Source of the DNA: Xanthomonas hyacinthi
GTDB lineage: Bacteria > Pseudomonadota > Gammaproteobacteria > Xanthomonadales > Xanthomonadaceae
Direction: 5' to 3'
Length of the DNA stretch: 64,000 bases
Assembly: GCF_009769165.1 (NCBI RefSeq)
Contig: NZ_CP043476.1
Span: 2,239,001 to 2,303,000, forward strand
The position numbers were made by a program, and so were the translations under genes. The notes below the pieces were generated by a model, which saw only the letters and a program-made list of their open reading frames with translations, had not been told where the DNA came from and did no database searches. Of the stretch, positions 9,515 through 22,500 are shown piece after piece (positions within the stretch are counted from its first letter, which is position 1; each line of letters opens with the position of its first letter).

Positions 9515-11280
9515 GCGATGCGACACAAGCGACTCCGCCCTGCCTGATCGTGGTCTTCGGCGCGCGCGGCGACCTGACCCGGCGGCTGGTGCTGCCGGCG
9601 CTGTACAACCTGCGCCGCAGCGGTGCGCTGCCCGAGCAGTTCGCGGTGATCGGGGTGGATCACGGCGACATCGGCGAAGTCAGCTGGCGGCGCCTGCTCG
9701 GCACCGCGCTGCGCGGCCTGATGGCCGACCGCAACGCCGAGTTCAAGGCCGACGGCGCGGACGCGGAGGCATGGAACTGGCTGCGCACGCGGCTGCACTA
9801 CCTGCGCGGCGATTTCGCCAACGCGGCCACCTATCGCGCGCTGGGCGAGGTGATCGCCAAGTACGACGCACAGTACCGGACCGGTGGCAACGTGCTGTTC
9901 TATCTGGCTACCGCGGCGCGCTTCTTCGCCCCGGCGATCGAGCAGCTGGGCGCGGCCGGGCTGGTCGAGCAGCACGCCGGCGGCGGCTGGCGGCGGGTGA
10001 TCGTGGAGAAGCCGTTCGGCCACGACCTGCAAAGCGCCAGGGAGCTCAACGCCATCGTCGGCCGCGTGCTCGACGAGGACCAGGTGTTCCGCATCGACCA
10101 TTTCCTGGGCAAGGAGACGGTGCAGAACATCCTCGCCTTCCGTTTCGCCAACGGCCTGTTCGAGCCGGTATGGAACCGCGACCGCATCGACCACGTGCAG
10201 ATCACCGCCGCCGAGACCATCGGCGTGGAAGGCCGCGGGCGTTTCTACGATCCCACCGGCTGCCTGCGCGACATGGTGCCCAACCATTTGTTCCAGCTGC
10301 TGGCGATGATCGCGATGGAACCGCCGGCGGCGTTCACGCCCACCGCGATGCTGCGCCGGCGCGCCGAGGTGATCGAAGCGGTGCGGCCGCTGACCCCGGC
10401 CGACGTGGTCCGCGGCCAGTACGCGGCCGGCGCGATCGGGCGCAACGCGGTGCCCGGCTACCGCGAGGAAGACACGGTGCCGGCCGATTCCAACACCGAG
10501 ACCTACGTGGCGATGAAGCTGCAGGTCGACACCTGGCGCTGGGCCGGCGTGCCGTTCTACCTGCGCACCGGCAAGCGCCTGCGCGAACGCACCACCGAGA
10601 TCGCGATCCGCTTCAAGCCGGCGCCGCTGGCGCCGCTGCGCAGCGCCGAGATCGGCGGCTACGGTCCCGACTGGCTGGTGTTGCACATCCAGCCCGACGA
10701 AGGCATCTCGCTGCAGTTCGACGTCAAGCGCCCGGGCGCGCGGGTCAGCCTGGCGCCGGTGCGCATGGACTTCCGCTACCGCGACTGGTTCCCGAAGGAA
10801 TACACGGTCGGCTACGAGCGCCTGCTGCAGGACTGCATGAACGGCGAGGCCGGCCTGTTCCAGGACGCGACCATGGTCGAGGCGGCCTGGCGCATCGTGC
10901 AGCCGATCCTCGACGCGTGGCAGGCCTCGGCCGAGGAAGTGGCGCAGTACCCGGCCGGCAGCGCCGGCCCGGCCGCCGCCGACGCCCTGCTCGCGCTCAA
11001 CGGTGGCCACAGCTGGCGCGCGTTGACCGCTGGCCGCCGGCCGCCGCCGCGGCGCGCGCCGGAAGGCGCCGCCGACGCCGTGCCGGCGCCGGCCAAGCGC
11101 GCGGCCGCTTCCAGGCCTGCCGCGCGCAAGGCCAAGCCGACGCAGGCCGCGCTGCCCAAGAAGGCGGCCAAGCCCAAGAAGACGCCTGCGCGGACGATCG
11201 GGCGCGCATCGCCGAAGGCGCAAAAGCGCGCCGCGAAGACGGCACCGGCAGCGGCCAGGCGCGTCCGGACGCCGCGCTAG
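9511..11280 (+). CDS. zwf: Glucose-6-phosphate 1-dehydrogenase with a basic C-terminal tail
   Basis: A 589-residue enzyme that oxidises glucose-6-phosphate to 6-phosphogluconolactone with NAD(P)+. The N-terminal dinucleotide motif is VVFGARGDLTRR. The substrate/catalytic signature RIDHFLGKETVQN lies near residue 194, and YREEDTVPADSNTETYVAMK and FYLRTGKRL follow at the usual places. The conserved part ends near residue 500, as in typical 490-residue enzymes. It is followed by an extra tail of about 85 residues made almost only of Ala, Lys, Pro and Arg (for example PAPAKRAAASRPAARKAKP), resembling histone-H1/AlgP-type tails. The start overlaps the GH15 stop. The tail is in frame and ends in a normal TAG, so it is likely real. 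Confidence 0.92.
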   Translation: MSDATQATPPCLIVVFGARGDLTRRLVLPALYNLRRSGALPEQFAVIGVDHGDIGEVSWRRLLGTALRGLMADRNAEFKADGADAEAWNWLRTRLHYLRGDFANAATYRALGEVIAKYDAQYRTGGNVLFYLATAARFFAPAIEQLGAAGLVEQHAGGGWRRVIVEKPFGHDLQSARELNAIVGRVLDEDQVFRIDHFLGKETVQNILAFRFANGLFEPVWNRDRIDHVQITAAETIGVEGRGRFYDPTGCLRDMVPNHLFQLLAMIAMEPPAAFTPTAMLRRRAEVIEAVRPLTPADVVRGQYAAGAIGRNAVPGYREEDTVPADSNTETYVAMKLQVDTWRWAGVPFYLRTGKRLRERTTEIAIRFKPAPLAPLRSAEIGGYGPDWLVLHIQPDEGISLQFDVKRPGARVSLAPVRMDFRYRDWFPKEYTVGYERLLQDCMNGEAGLFQDATMVEAAWRIVQPILDAWQASAEEVAQYPAGSAGPAAADALLALNGGHSWRALTAGRRPPPRRAPEGAADAVPAPAKRAAASRPAARKAKPTQAALPKKAAKPKKTPARTIGRASPKAQKRAAKTAPAAARRVRTPR

Positions 11281-11525
11281 CGCGTTTTTCTCTCGCCCAC
11301 AGGGGGCATCGCCTGGACCAGAAATGCGCTGGCCACAGGCTCGCGGCGAGTGGACACGGCGCGCCTGGAATCGAATGCCTGCCTGCTTCAGGCATGGATT
11401 GTACGGCGCCGCTGGGCGCAACCGTTGCGGCGCTCGCCGCAGCGGCAGGGCGCTTGACTTTTGCGTGAGCCTCCCGCAATGCTCCGCGCCATCAAGGCCA
11501 TTGAGGGCCGCATAGCAGGGACGTT

Positions 11526-13690
<2,165 letters not shown>

Positions 13691-13694
<4 letters not shown>

Positions 13695-14801
13695 AGCACG
13701 TCCTCGAGGGGGTCCATGCATTCGCGCAGCGCTACGGGGGCGTGTTTCGCTCGGCCTGGGCCGCGCGCCGCGCACTGGACGCGCCCGCGCGCCGCGACGA
13801 CGAGCGCGCGTTCCTGCCCGCCCACCTGGAACTGATCGAAACCCCGGTCTCGCCCACGGCGCGCTGGACGATGCGGACCATCGTCGCGTTCTTCTGTGTC
13901 GCCCTGTTGTGGGCATGCCTGGGCAAACTGGACATCGTCGCAGTGGCGCCGGGCAGGACCGTGGCCGATTCGCGCACCAAGGTCATCCAGCCGGCCGAGA
14001 CGGCCGTGGTGCGGCGCATCCGGGTGCGCGGCGATCGAACCGATGGCCGAGTCGGCGCGCATCTCCAAGGCGCGTGCCGAGGACTACGGCCGCCTGGTCG
14101 AGGGCAAGTACGTCGGCCGCCACGACTATCTGCTGCGCGAGCAGGAGCGCATCGCCGCCGAACGCGACTTGGCCACGCAGCGCAACCGGCTGCAGGAGAT
14201 CGGCTCGGCGCTGCGCGCGGCCGAGGAGGAACTGCGCGTGCTGGTGGCCGAGTTCCGGCAGCAGACGCTGGACCAGTTGCGCGAGGCAGAGCAGCAGGTG
14301 GCGCAGGGCACGCCGGAACTGGCCAAGGCCGGGCGGCGCGATGGCCTGATGACGCTGCGTGCGCCGGTGGATGGCACCGTGCAGCAGCTGGCGGTGCATA
14401 CCGTCGGCGGCGTGGTCACCCCGGCGCAGGAACTGCTGGCGGTGGTGCCGCAGGAGGCGCTGGAGGTCGAGGCGACGGTACTCAACAAGGACATCGGCTT
14501 CGTACGCCCGGGGCAGCCGGTGACGGTGAAGATCGAGAGTTTCCCGTATACGCGCTATGGCTACCTGACCGGAAAGGTAATGAGCGTGTCTCACGACGCG
14601 GCGCAGGACGAGAAGCTGGGCTTGGTGTTCCCTGCCCGCATCCGCTTGGACGGCAGCAGCCTAGATATCGACGGTGTGGTGGTGAGCCTGAGCGCCGGCA
14701 TGGTGTTGAGCGCGGAGATCAAGACGGGCAAGCGCCGGGTGATCGACTATCTGTTGAGTCCGTTGCGGCAGCATGGCGGGGAAGCGTTGCGAGAGCGATG
14801 A
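13691..14801 (+). pseudogene. Broken HlyD-type membrane fusion protein (internal deletion plus frameshift)
   Basis: The N-terminal part is read in one frame from ATG 13691 to about 14030. It includes a cytoplasmic segment, a membrane helix (TIVAFFCVALLWACLGKLDI) and the first lipoyl half (AETAVVRRIRVRG). Homology then continues in another frame from about 14031 (AIEPMAESARISKARAEDY) to TGA at 14801, covering coiled-coil, second lipoyl half (LRAPVDGTVQQLAVHTVGG) and C-terminal barrel. Together they give about 370 residues against the usual 430-480. What is missing is the descending coiled-coil arm, normally 100 or more residues. The junction therefore combines a deletion with a phase change. 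Translation from 13691 in a single frame yields a garbled C-terminus. The protein is unlikely to work, so secretion of the RTX protein may be lost or served by another adaptor. Confidence 0.82.
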
Positions 14802-14877
14802 GCGAAACCGCAAGATAATCAATTGGTTGAAGAAGTAGATATTCGAATTGTACGAAGGCAGTGGGAGGATTGGCGGT

Positions 14878-15939
14878 CTCAAGAATCAAGTGCAACACGT
14901 GATTTGAAGGCGAGGATTTCCTTCTCCATGGCCGCTGCCGGCGTGGCCCAGCCTAATGTCTGGCGAGGACGCCCATTCATCAGCTTGGCGACGTGATTGA
15001 GGTACTCCTGGCTCGCTTGCGACAAGTCCACGCCCTTGGGCAGGAACTGGCGCAGCAGGCCATTGGTGTTCTCGTTGCTGCCCCGCTGCCACGGCGCATA
15101 CGGATCGGCGAACCACACGTCGATGTTCAACCGTCGCATCAGCTCCTCGTAACAGGTCAGTTCCGTTCCGCGGTCGTAGGTCAGGCTCTCGCGCAGGAAG
15201 GCCGGCAGCTTCTTCATCTGGCGAGTGAAGCCTTCCAGCGCGGCGTCCGCGGTGCAGCCATCCATCCTGCACAGCACCACGAAGCGTGTCTTGCGCTCGA
15301 CCAGCGTGCCCACGCAGGACCGGTTGAACGCGCCCTTGATCAGGTCGCCCTCCCAATGCCCCGGCAGCAGGCGCTGTTCCACCGCTTCGGGCCGATGCAC
15401 GATGCGCAGCTCCTCCGGTACCCAGGTGCGCGCCGCTGCTGTGGTGCGCCTGCGGCCTCGCGTGGGCTTGCTCTGGCGCAATGCATCGACCAGGGCCTGC
15501 TTCAGGCCGCCGCGCGGATGCGCGTAGATGGCCGCGTAGATCGTCTCGTGACTGACCCGCTGGCTGGCGTCGTCTGGATGCATGTCCCGCAGTGTGGCCG
15601 CGATCTGCTGCGGCGACCAGCGATCGAACACAAGACGGTCGTGGACGAACTCGAACAGCACCGCGCCCGCGATCAGCCTGCGTGCTCGTACGCTGCGCGA
15701 TCGCCGCGATCGATACACCAGGGCTGCCGCATGCGCCGAGTACACGCCGCTGTCCAGACGCCGGATCTCGCGGCTCAGCGTCGATGCGCTACGCCCCAGG
15801 CGGCGACCGATCCCACGAAGACTCGTTCCCCGATCGCGTTCGACCTGAAGCACCGCGCGTTCCTCACTACTCAGATGACTGTACTGTCTTCCCATCGCAA
15901 CACCCTACGCTCTGTGAGGTGTTGCACTTGGAAGTTGAG
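14878..15939 (-). mobile_element. IS30-family insertion sequence
   Basis: A 1062-bp element with one transposase gene on the minus strand. Its ends are imperfect inverted repeats of 21 bp: 14878-14898 and 15919-15939 share CTCAA, differ over 4 bp, then share CAAGTGCAACAC when the right end is read in reverse complement. The transposase stop codon lies inside the left repeat. I could not see a convincing direct target duplication in the flanks. It sits between the broken hlyD and the lipoprotein gene, so it separates the secretion genes from their likely substrate. Confidence 0.85.
14879..15895 (-). CDS. IS30-family transposase
   Basis: 338 residues. The N-terminus is a helix-turn-helix (HLSSEERAVLQVERDRG ... 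LRGIGRRLGRSASTLSREIRR) and the catalytic integrase domain carries a DDE triad. Asp lies in GHWEGDLIKG; the second Asp is in LTYDRGTEL (FVVLCRMDG and the hydrophobic core precede it); Glu is in GSNENTNGLLRQFLPKG, which is the IS30 family signature. Length and order match complete IS30-type enzymes. The frame is intact, so the element could still be active. Confidence 0.92.
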   Translation of the reverse strand: MGRQYSHLSSEERAVLQVERDRGTSLRGIGRRLGRSASTLSREIRRLDSGVYSAHAAALVYRSRRSRSVRARRLIAGAVLFEFVHDRLVFDRWSPQQIAATLRDMHPDDASQRVSHETIYAAIYAHPRGGLKQALVDALRQSKPTRGRRRTTAAARTWVPEELRIVHRPEAVEQRLLPGHWEGDLIKGAFNRSCVGTLVERKTRFVVLCRMDGCTADAALEGFTRQMKKLPAFLRESLTYDRGTELTCYEELMRRLNIDVWFADPYAPWQRGSNENTNGLLRQFLPKGVDLSQASQEYLNHVAKLMNGRPRQTLGWATPAAAMEKEILAFKSRVALDS

Positions 15940-15964
15940 TCTGCCATTCATGAGTACTTCAAGC

Positions 15965-16525
15965 ATGCGTAACATTCGTTCGGCTCTTTTCTGCGTTCTT
16001 CTCGCGACGCTGGCAGGCTGCGGCCGGGTGAGCCTGGCATGGAAGGAAGAGGTCCGCCTTTCCGATGGGCAGCTGATCACCATTGATCGAACAGCGAAAG
16101 GTCACATTCAACGTGAAATTGGTGGCCCGACGGGCTGGAAGTCGAGCGAGGAGACGCTGAGTTTCTCAGGCACGTCCAACGCCAAGGCTCCGCCGACATG
16201 GCGGTCAAATCTGGTTCCGATTGTGCTGGACTACGAAGCGGCAACATCGACTTGGATCGTGGTGGCCACCTACGTCTACTGCGATACTTGGTACGATATG
16301 GGAAGGCCGCAGTCTCCCTATATCGAATACGCATCGACCGATGGCGGTGAATGGAGAGTAATTCCACTGGATTCAGGTCGCATCGGCCAACTCGCGAATC
16401 TACTAGCTAACGTCCGCCGTACCGGAGAGCCCGCCTTGGTCCGTGAGGTCGAGAAAGAAGAGCGACGGAAAAGAAACTCAGATAGATTAAAGAGAATATC
16501 GGGGATTTTGAAAAATAATTGCTAG
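15965..16525 (+). CDS. Small lipoprotein upstream of the RTX lipase
   Basis: 186 residues with a classic lipoprotein signal: MRNIRSALFCVLL followed by the lipobox LATLAGC (Cys near residue 19), which predicts membrane anchoring in the periplasm. The remaining sequence (rich in Trp/Tyr, ending in a charged helix EVEKEERRKRNSDRLKR) matches no family I know. An ATG at 15950 would add five residues. The start lies only 26 bp after the right end of the IS30 element, so its native promoter may have been displaced. It ends 44 bp before the RTX lipase gene. GC content is clearly lower than the core. Pairing with a lipase-domain protein suggests a dedicated partner or protective protein, but this is inference. 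Confidence 0.75.
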   Translation: MRNIRSALFCVLLATLAGCGRVSLAWKEEVRLSDGQLITIDRTAKGHIQREIGGPTGWKSSEETLSFSGTSNAKAPPTWRSNLVPIVLDYEAATSTWIVVATYVYCDTWYDMGRPQSPYIEYASTDGGEWRVIPLDSGRIGQLANLLANVRRTGEPALVREVEKEERRKRNSDRLKRISGILKNNC

Positions 16526-16569
16526 CGCATCATCGCACTGTGGAAGTGATAAACCTAAAGGACTGAAAA

Positions 16570-19500
16570 ATGGCAGATAGACTTGACTACGCACTTCTGG
16601 CAAACCGGGTCTACAATCGACCTGAAGTGAATCGCATTCCTACTTCGCCGGACTGGAAAGAAAAGGCGTGGATTAAAGATGACGCGATCACCGGATTCTC
16701 TGCTGGCGTCTACCAAAGGGATAACGAGATTGTTATCTCGTTCACGGGTTCCAACGAGGCGTTGATTAACGACTTCGCCGTGGCGAACATCCCGGCCGGC
16801 CTCGGTGCAGGCTCGGTGCAGATACTGCAGGCGATGACTTTGGTGATGAATGTCATAGCGCAGAACCCGGGTGCACAAATCAGCTTCACGGGTCACTCCC
16901 TCGGCGGTGGTCTGGCCTCCATGATGAGCGTGTTCTTCGACTTGCCATCCACCACGTTTGACGCTGCACCTTTCCAGGCCACTGCGGTCGACGTGGCAGA
17001 AGTTGTCAATCTCCATGCGCAGCTCGCGATCGCGGGATTTTTCAATACAGAGTTCGATGCCTATGTGCAGTCCTTGGCGACCGAATTCGCAGCTCGGGAG
17101 TCGCAGGTAACCAGCTATTACCTTGAGGGCGAAATCCTCGAATTGATCCGGTTTCCCATGACAGTCATCGAAGGGAATGCGATGCCGGCAATAAGCATCG
17201 GCACACCTTCAGTTCTCGACGGTACAAGCTTTCTCACCAGCCTGAGTCCTCGTGCTGAACTCCACTCGATGACGCTGTTGCAGGCAGCGATGTACTCCGA
17301 AGACTTCCGGCTCGGAATGGCCCAGCAGCGCTTAGCGCTCGCGGAGTTCATCGATCCTTCGCTCTATGGAAGCAGTGCGGACCAGGAACCGCCAAATTTG
17401 ATGGCGCAACTCATGATCCGTCACTTGGCTGATCTGGAGGCTGGCAGTCCGTTGGCGCGGCTGGATGCGATTGGCCAGGACCTGCAGCGCATCGGTACCG
17501 CGGGAACCGCATCCGAGACGACTCTCAACAAGGGCATCATCGATGCACTTTCCGAATACTATTTCTTTCAGAAAGACGCGGTCGGCGCAGGCCTGGTGGA
17601 GAACGTTAGCGGTGGCATTTCCCTAGACATGTCGCGCTTCTCCCAAGATGGAGATGGGCGAGGCAGGAATCGTCTTTCCAGAGCATTGTGGGATTTCCTC
17701 AAAGATGGCGGTAGTAGCTCTCCCTTGCTTAGCAGAATGGGAAAGCTGGTAATTCAGAATGGCGATAGCGGTCTTTCCTACGATGGCGACGGCAACAACG
17801 AGCTTGTGATCGGTGGGAGAGAGAGCGATACGCTTAGAGGAGGGGCGGGCGATGACTACCTTTATGGTCTGGATGGTAGTGACGATCTAGAGGGTGGCGC
17901 GGGGAACGACTTCCTTGCAGGTGGGCTTGGCGACGACAACTACCGCTTCCGGAGCAGCGATACGGCGGAAATCACCCTGGATCGCATCGCCGATTCGGAC
18001 GGGAGCGGACATATCTGGTTTGATGGTAGCGTCATCACGGTTGGGCAACGGACTTCGGAAGTCGCCTGGCTCGACAGCACAGGCAAGCTCCAGTTGACCT
18101 TTCTGGACAGTGGCAACGGCCGCGGCACCTTGGTCATCGACGTGATTGCAACGCATGGCAGCATCCGGGTCCAGGACTGGGCTCAGGGTAATCTGAGTTT
18201 GAGCCTGGGCGGTCAAGTCCCCGTCGTTGATGGATCACAACTGACCGGTGAGGATGATCTTTTCGGTAGCAATGGCAACAACGTTGGCGCCGACACTATC
18301 AAAGCATTGGGCGGCAATGATGGCCTTGAAGGCGGTGCAGGCGACGACCACCTCGATGGTGGTGCCGGTAATGACCTAATTCTCGGCGGCACGGGTAATG
18401 ACGTACTGATTGGTGGCGAAGGTAACGACTACATCTACGATGGATACGAGCGGGCGAGCTTCAGCGAGCTCGACACGACGCCCGATTCTGATACGGGCAA
18501 GAGCGAACAAGACGAGTTCTACGAACGCGTGAATGAGCTGGGTGCAGCGGTCCTCGATCATGGCAAAGCCTGGTACATCGCGGATTTGATCTATGCGCCT
18601 GGCTGGACAGAACTGGACACGAACGCCACACCGAGCGGAGACGACATGATCGATGCCGGCGGCGGCAACGACACGGTGGTGGCGGGCGACGGTAATGACA
18701 TCATTCGCGGTGGAAGCGGAAACGACCGCCTGACGGGTGGCTACGACAATGACGTAATCTTCGGCGAGGCCGATGACGACACCATCAGTGGCGACTATCC
18801 GGATGCGGCAGGCGCCGGGAACTCTATAGGGTGGCGTTCGTCTGCCCAGGCAAATCACAAGGGCAACGACGCGATAGATGGCGGCGCCGGCAATGACAGT
18901 ATCAGCGGCAATGGTGGCAACGACGTACTGTCCGGAGGCGACGACAATGACCGGATCTGGGGCCGAGGCATGGCAGGTGCTGCCGACAGCGACGATGCCG
19001 ACAGCGACTACATCGATGGTGGCGCTGGCGACGACATTCTGACGGGCGATGACGGCGACGATGTCATCATCGGCGGCATAGGCAACGACAACATCTGGGG
19101 AGACAATAGCCAGGCCGGCACGCGTCACGGCAACGACAGCATCGATGCCGGGGCAGGCAATGACTTCGTCAGCGGTGGCGGAGGCGATGACATGATCGAG
19201 GGCGGTGCGGGCTCCGATACCTTGACCGGCGATGCTCGGGACATCGACGGATCTGCGCATGGACGTGACCTGATCCACGGCGGCGCCGACAACGACATCA
19301 TCGATGGCGGGGGTGGGGACGATGCGCTGTACGGCGATGATGGAGATGACCAGATCGTCGGTGACGTGGCTTCCGACGGGACACTGGCCGCCGCGTATCA
19401 CGGCAACGATTATCTGGATGGGGGCGCCGGAAACGACCTGCTGATCGGCAACGGCGGAAACGATCAGTTGTCCGGTGGGACGGGGGATGATGAATTGCAG

Positions 19501-22500
19501 GGTGGGGACGGTGACGACCTGCTCGATGGCGGTGCCGGCAAGGACGTTCTCCATGGTGAGGCCGGCGACGACACGCTCAGTGGTGGCGACGACGACGACA
19601 AGCTGTACGGTGGTGCTGGCGATGACCGCCTCAGCGGCGGCACTGGCGTGGATACGCTCGCAGGCGGGGACGGCAAGGATGTCCTTGATGGTGGTGATGG
19701 CAATGACATCCTCGATGGCGAGGCTGGCAACGACACGATCTATGGCGGCGCTGGCGATGACACCATTGATGTTGACGACGGCGACGATACGGTCTATGCC
19801 GGTGTCGGCAATGACAGCATCTACGCAGGGGCCGGGAACGACGTTATCCATGCCGAAGACGGAAACGATATCGTCACCGCCGCCGAGGGAGACGATCAGG
19901 TCTACGGCGGTGCCGGCAGCGATACGCTCCATGGCAGTGCAGGCAACGACACACTGTACGGCGAAGATGGCGACGACCATCTGATCGGTGGTGCGGGCAA
20001 CGACACCCTGATCGGTGGAGCAGGGCTGAACCGCTACTACTTCGACCGTCAATTCGGCCAGGATGTTATCGAATTGGCCATCGGTAGCCAGGACCAGATC
20101 TACCTGCAGCAGGGGATCGCGGCCGAGGAGGTTACCTTCACCCGCGACCAGGATGATCTGGTCTTGGCTATGGCCGACGGCAGCAGCCTGCGAGTAGTCG
20201 GCTATTTCGCCACAGGCACCGCCGCATGGATCCAACTGGGCGACGGTTCCTGGATCAGTCGTGAATTGATCGACTCGGGCGTCTATTACGGTACCGTCAC
20301 CGGCGGCAGTGGCGCTGGGGAAAACCTGCAGGGCACGGAAGGCGACGATCGCCTGTACGGCCTGGGAGGCAACGACACGATCGACGGCCAGGGCGGAAAC
20401 GACTTGATCGACGGTGGCCAGGGCAACGACACCCTGTCAGACGGACAGGGCAACGACTTCGTCTATGGCGGCGCCGGAAACGATGTCATCAATTTGGTCC
20501 ACAACGGCGGAGGGAACGGTTCGGATGTCATCGACGGCGGTGCCGGCGACGAGACCTACAACGTCGCCTGGGGCTCAGGTTACGATGTGATCGTCAACCT
20601 GGACGCCGTCAATGCCGGTAGCGACACCATCAATCTGGTCGGCATCAGCCAGAACATGGTGATGAACTACCAGGTCGACGGCAACGACCTGATGATCTTC
20701 GTCTCCGGAAGCGCCGGCAGTCCGGGTGCAACCGCCGACAACACGATCGTACTGGAGGGCTTTCTCGCCAACGGCGGCCATCGCGTGCGCTTCGCGGAAG
20801 GGACCGAGCTCTCGGCTACCGACTTCCAGCAGCGATCGTGGACGGGGACTTCGGGGGACGATACTTATGTCGGAACTTTTGCGCCAGACGTCATCAACGG
20901 ACTAGGGGGCAACGACACCCTTTCCGGGATGGACGGAAACGACAGCATCTACGGCGGCGAGGGTGACGATGTGCTCGACGGTGGCTCGGGCAACGACGTA
21001 TTGTACGGAGACGATGGCAATGACATCGTTCGCGGTGGTGACGGCGACGATCGTCTCTACATGGGGTTTAGGGGCAACTATGTCGATCGCTATATCGGCG
21101 GCAACGGCAATGACGCCTATTACCTCAACCACAACTACACTTCGTCTGCATCTCCGCCGACCACGCAGAGCAGCAATATCGAGGAAGAAGCTGGCGGAGG
21201 CATCGATACGCTCTATACCAACTTCTACAATGCCACGCTGGGTGCGAACGTCGAGAACCTGGTCTATACACCTGCCAACTTCTGGTGGCCGGATTCGCCC
21301 AGCCAACTGAGCGGCAACGCACTCGACAATGTCATCCAGGTCATCAGGACCTCCAGTGCATCTCATATGCCGGACCTGAGCTTCCGGCTGGACGGAAAAG
21401 GCGGCAAGGACACCTTGATGGGCAGTTCCAGCAAGGAGACCTATGTCGTCGACAGTGCTGACGACATCATCGTCGAGCAGCAGACGGACTACGACTCGAT
21501 CGACACCGTCGAGGCGAGCCTGGATTATTCGATCGAAACCCGCCTAGACCTGGAGAACATCCGGCTCACAGGCGCGGCAGTGTCGGCGATCGGCAACAGC
21601 GACGACAACTTGCTGGAGGGTTACCTCGCTACCGGAATCAACCAGCTGTCCGGTCTTGGAGGAAACGATACCTACCTGGTCACCCGGAAGGACGTGGTGA
21701 TCGAGTCGGCAGGCGGCGGCAATGACACAGTGGTCATCGCCGCCTGGGACGAGACGACCAGCATGAACATGTGGGTATCGGTGTCGGACTACGCCAACGT
21801 GGAGAACCTCACGCTGTACACCGTCTACGGCGACGGCGTCAGGCTGCTCGGCAATCTACGCGGAGACGATGGCGGAAACATGCTGAAGGGCAACATGTTC
21901 AGCAACGAGGTGCGCGGAGGAGGGGGTAATGACGTCATTTGGGGAGACTACAAGAACCCACTCGACAGCCAGGCTGCGAGTTCGTCCTATAGAGATATCC
22001 TCTATGGAGAGGGAGGAGACGACACGATCATGTCCTCCGTTTATGGCGCGGATCTATATGGCGGAGCCGGCAACGACATCTTGATCGGTATCGGCGGCGC
22101 CTACCTCAACGGAAGCTACACCAGGTCCTATGGATGGAGCGACCGATTCTTCTACGATGTGGGGGGCGGAACCGATAGGATCCGGTCCTGGAACGGCAGC
22201 ACCGACGATTTCGACCAAGTCATCTTCGGTGAGGGCGTCAACCCGGACGACGTCGTCTGGTCGCAGGACGGCACCAGCCTCGTCATCCAGGTCGGCAGCG
22301 ATCCGAACGACCGCCTGATCGTAGAGAACTACTGGCGGGAGAGTGCGCCGGGGCAGTACACGTTGATTCAACCGATCGACGAATTCGTGTTTGCAGACGG
22401 CACCGTCCGGCGGGGCGACCTTAGCCAGCTGCCGTACGACAACAATGCGCCTGTGGCGAACTGGTTCCAGCTTCCTGCCACGGCGCGCGTCGGAGAAGCG

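Noticed and set aside
14870..15945. Target-site duplication of the IS30 element
   Set aside because: The bases next to the two inverted repeats (GGT on the left, TCT on the right) do not match convincingly.
18640..20020. DNA-level tandem repeat in the RTX gene as an independent repeat element
   Set aside because: The periodicity is 27 bp, in frame, and explained by the GGxGxDxUx calcium-binding nonapeptides of the protein.
16570..20235. Minus-strand frame of about 600 residues inside the RTX gene (18376-20235)
   Set aside because: It mirrors the repetitive codons of the RTX region and has no start context or homology.
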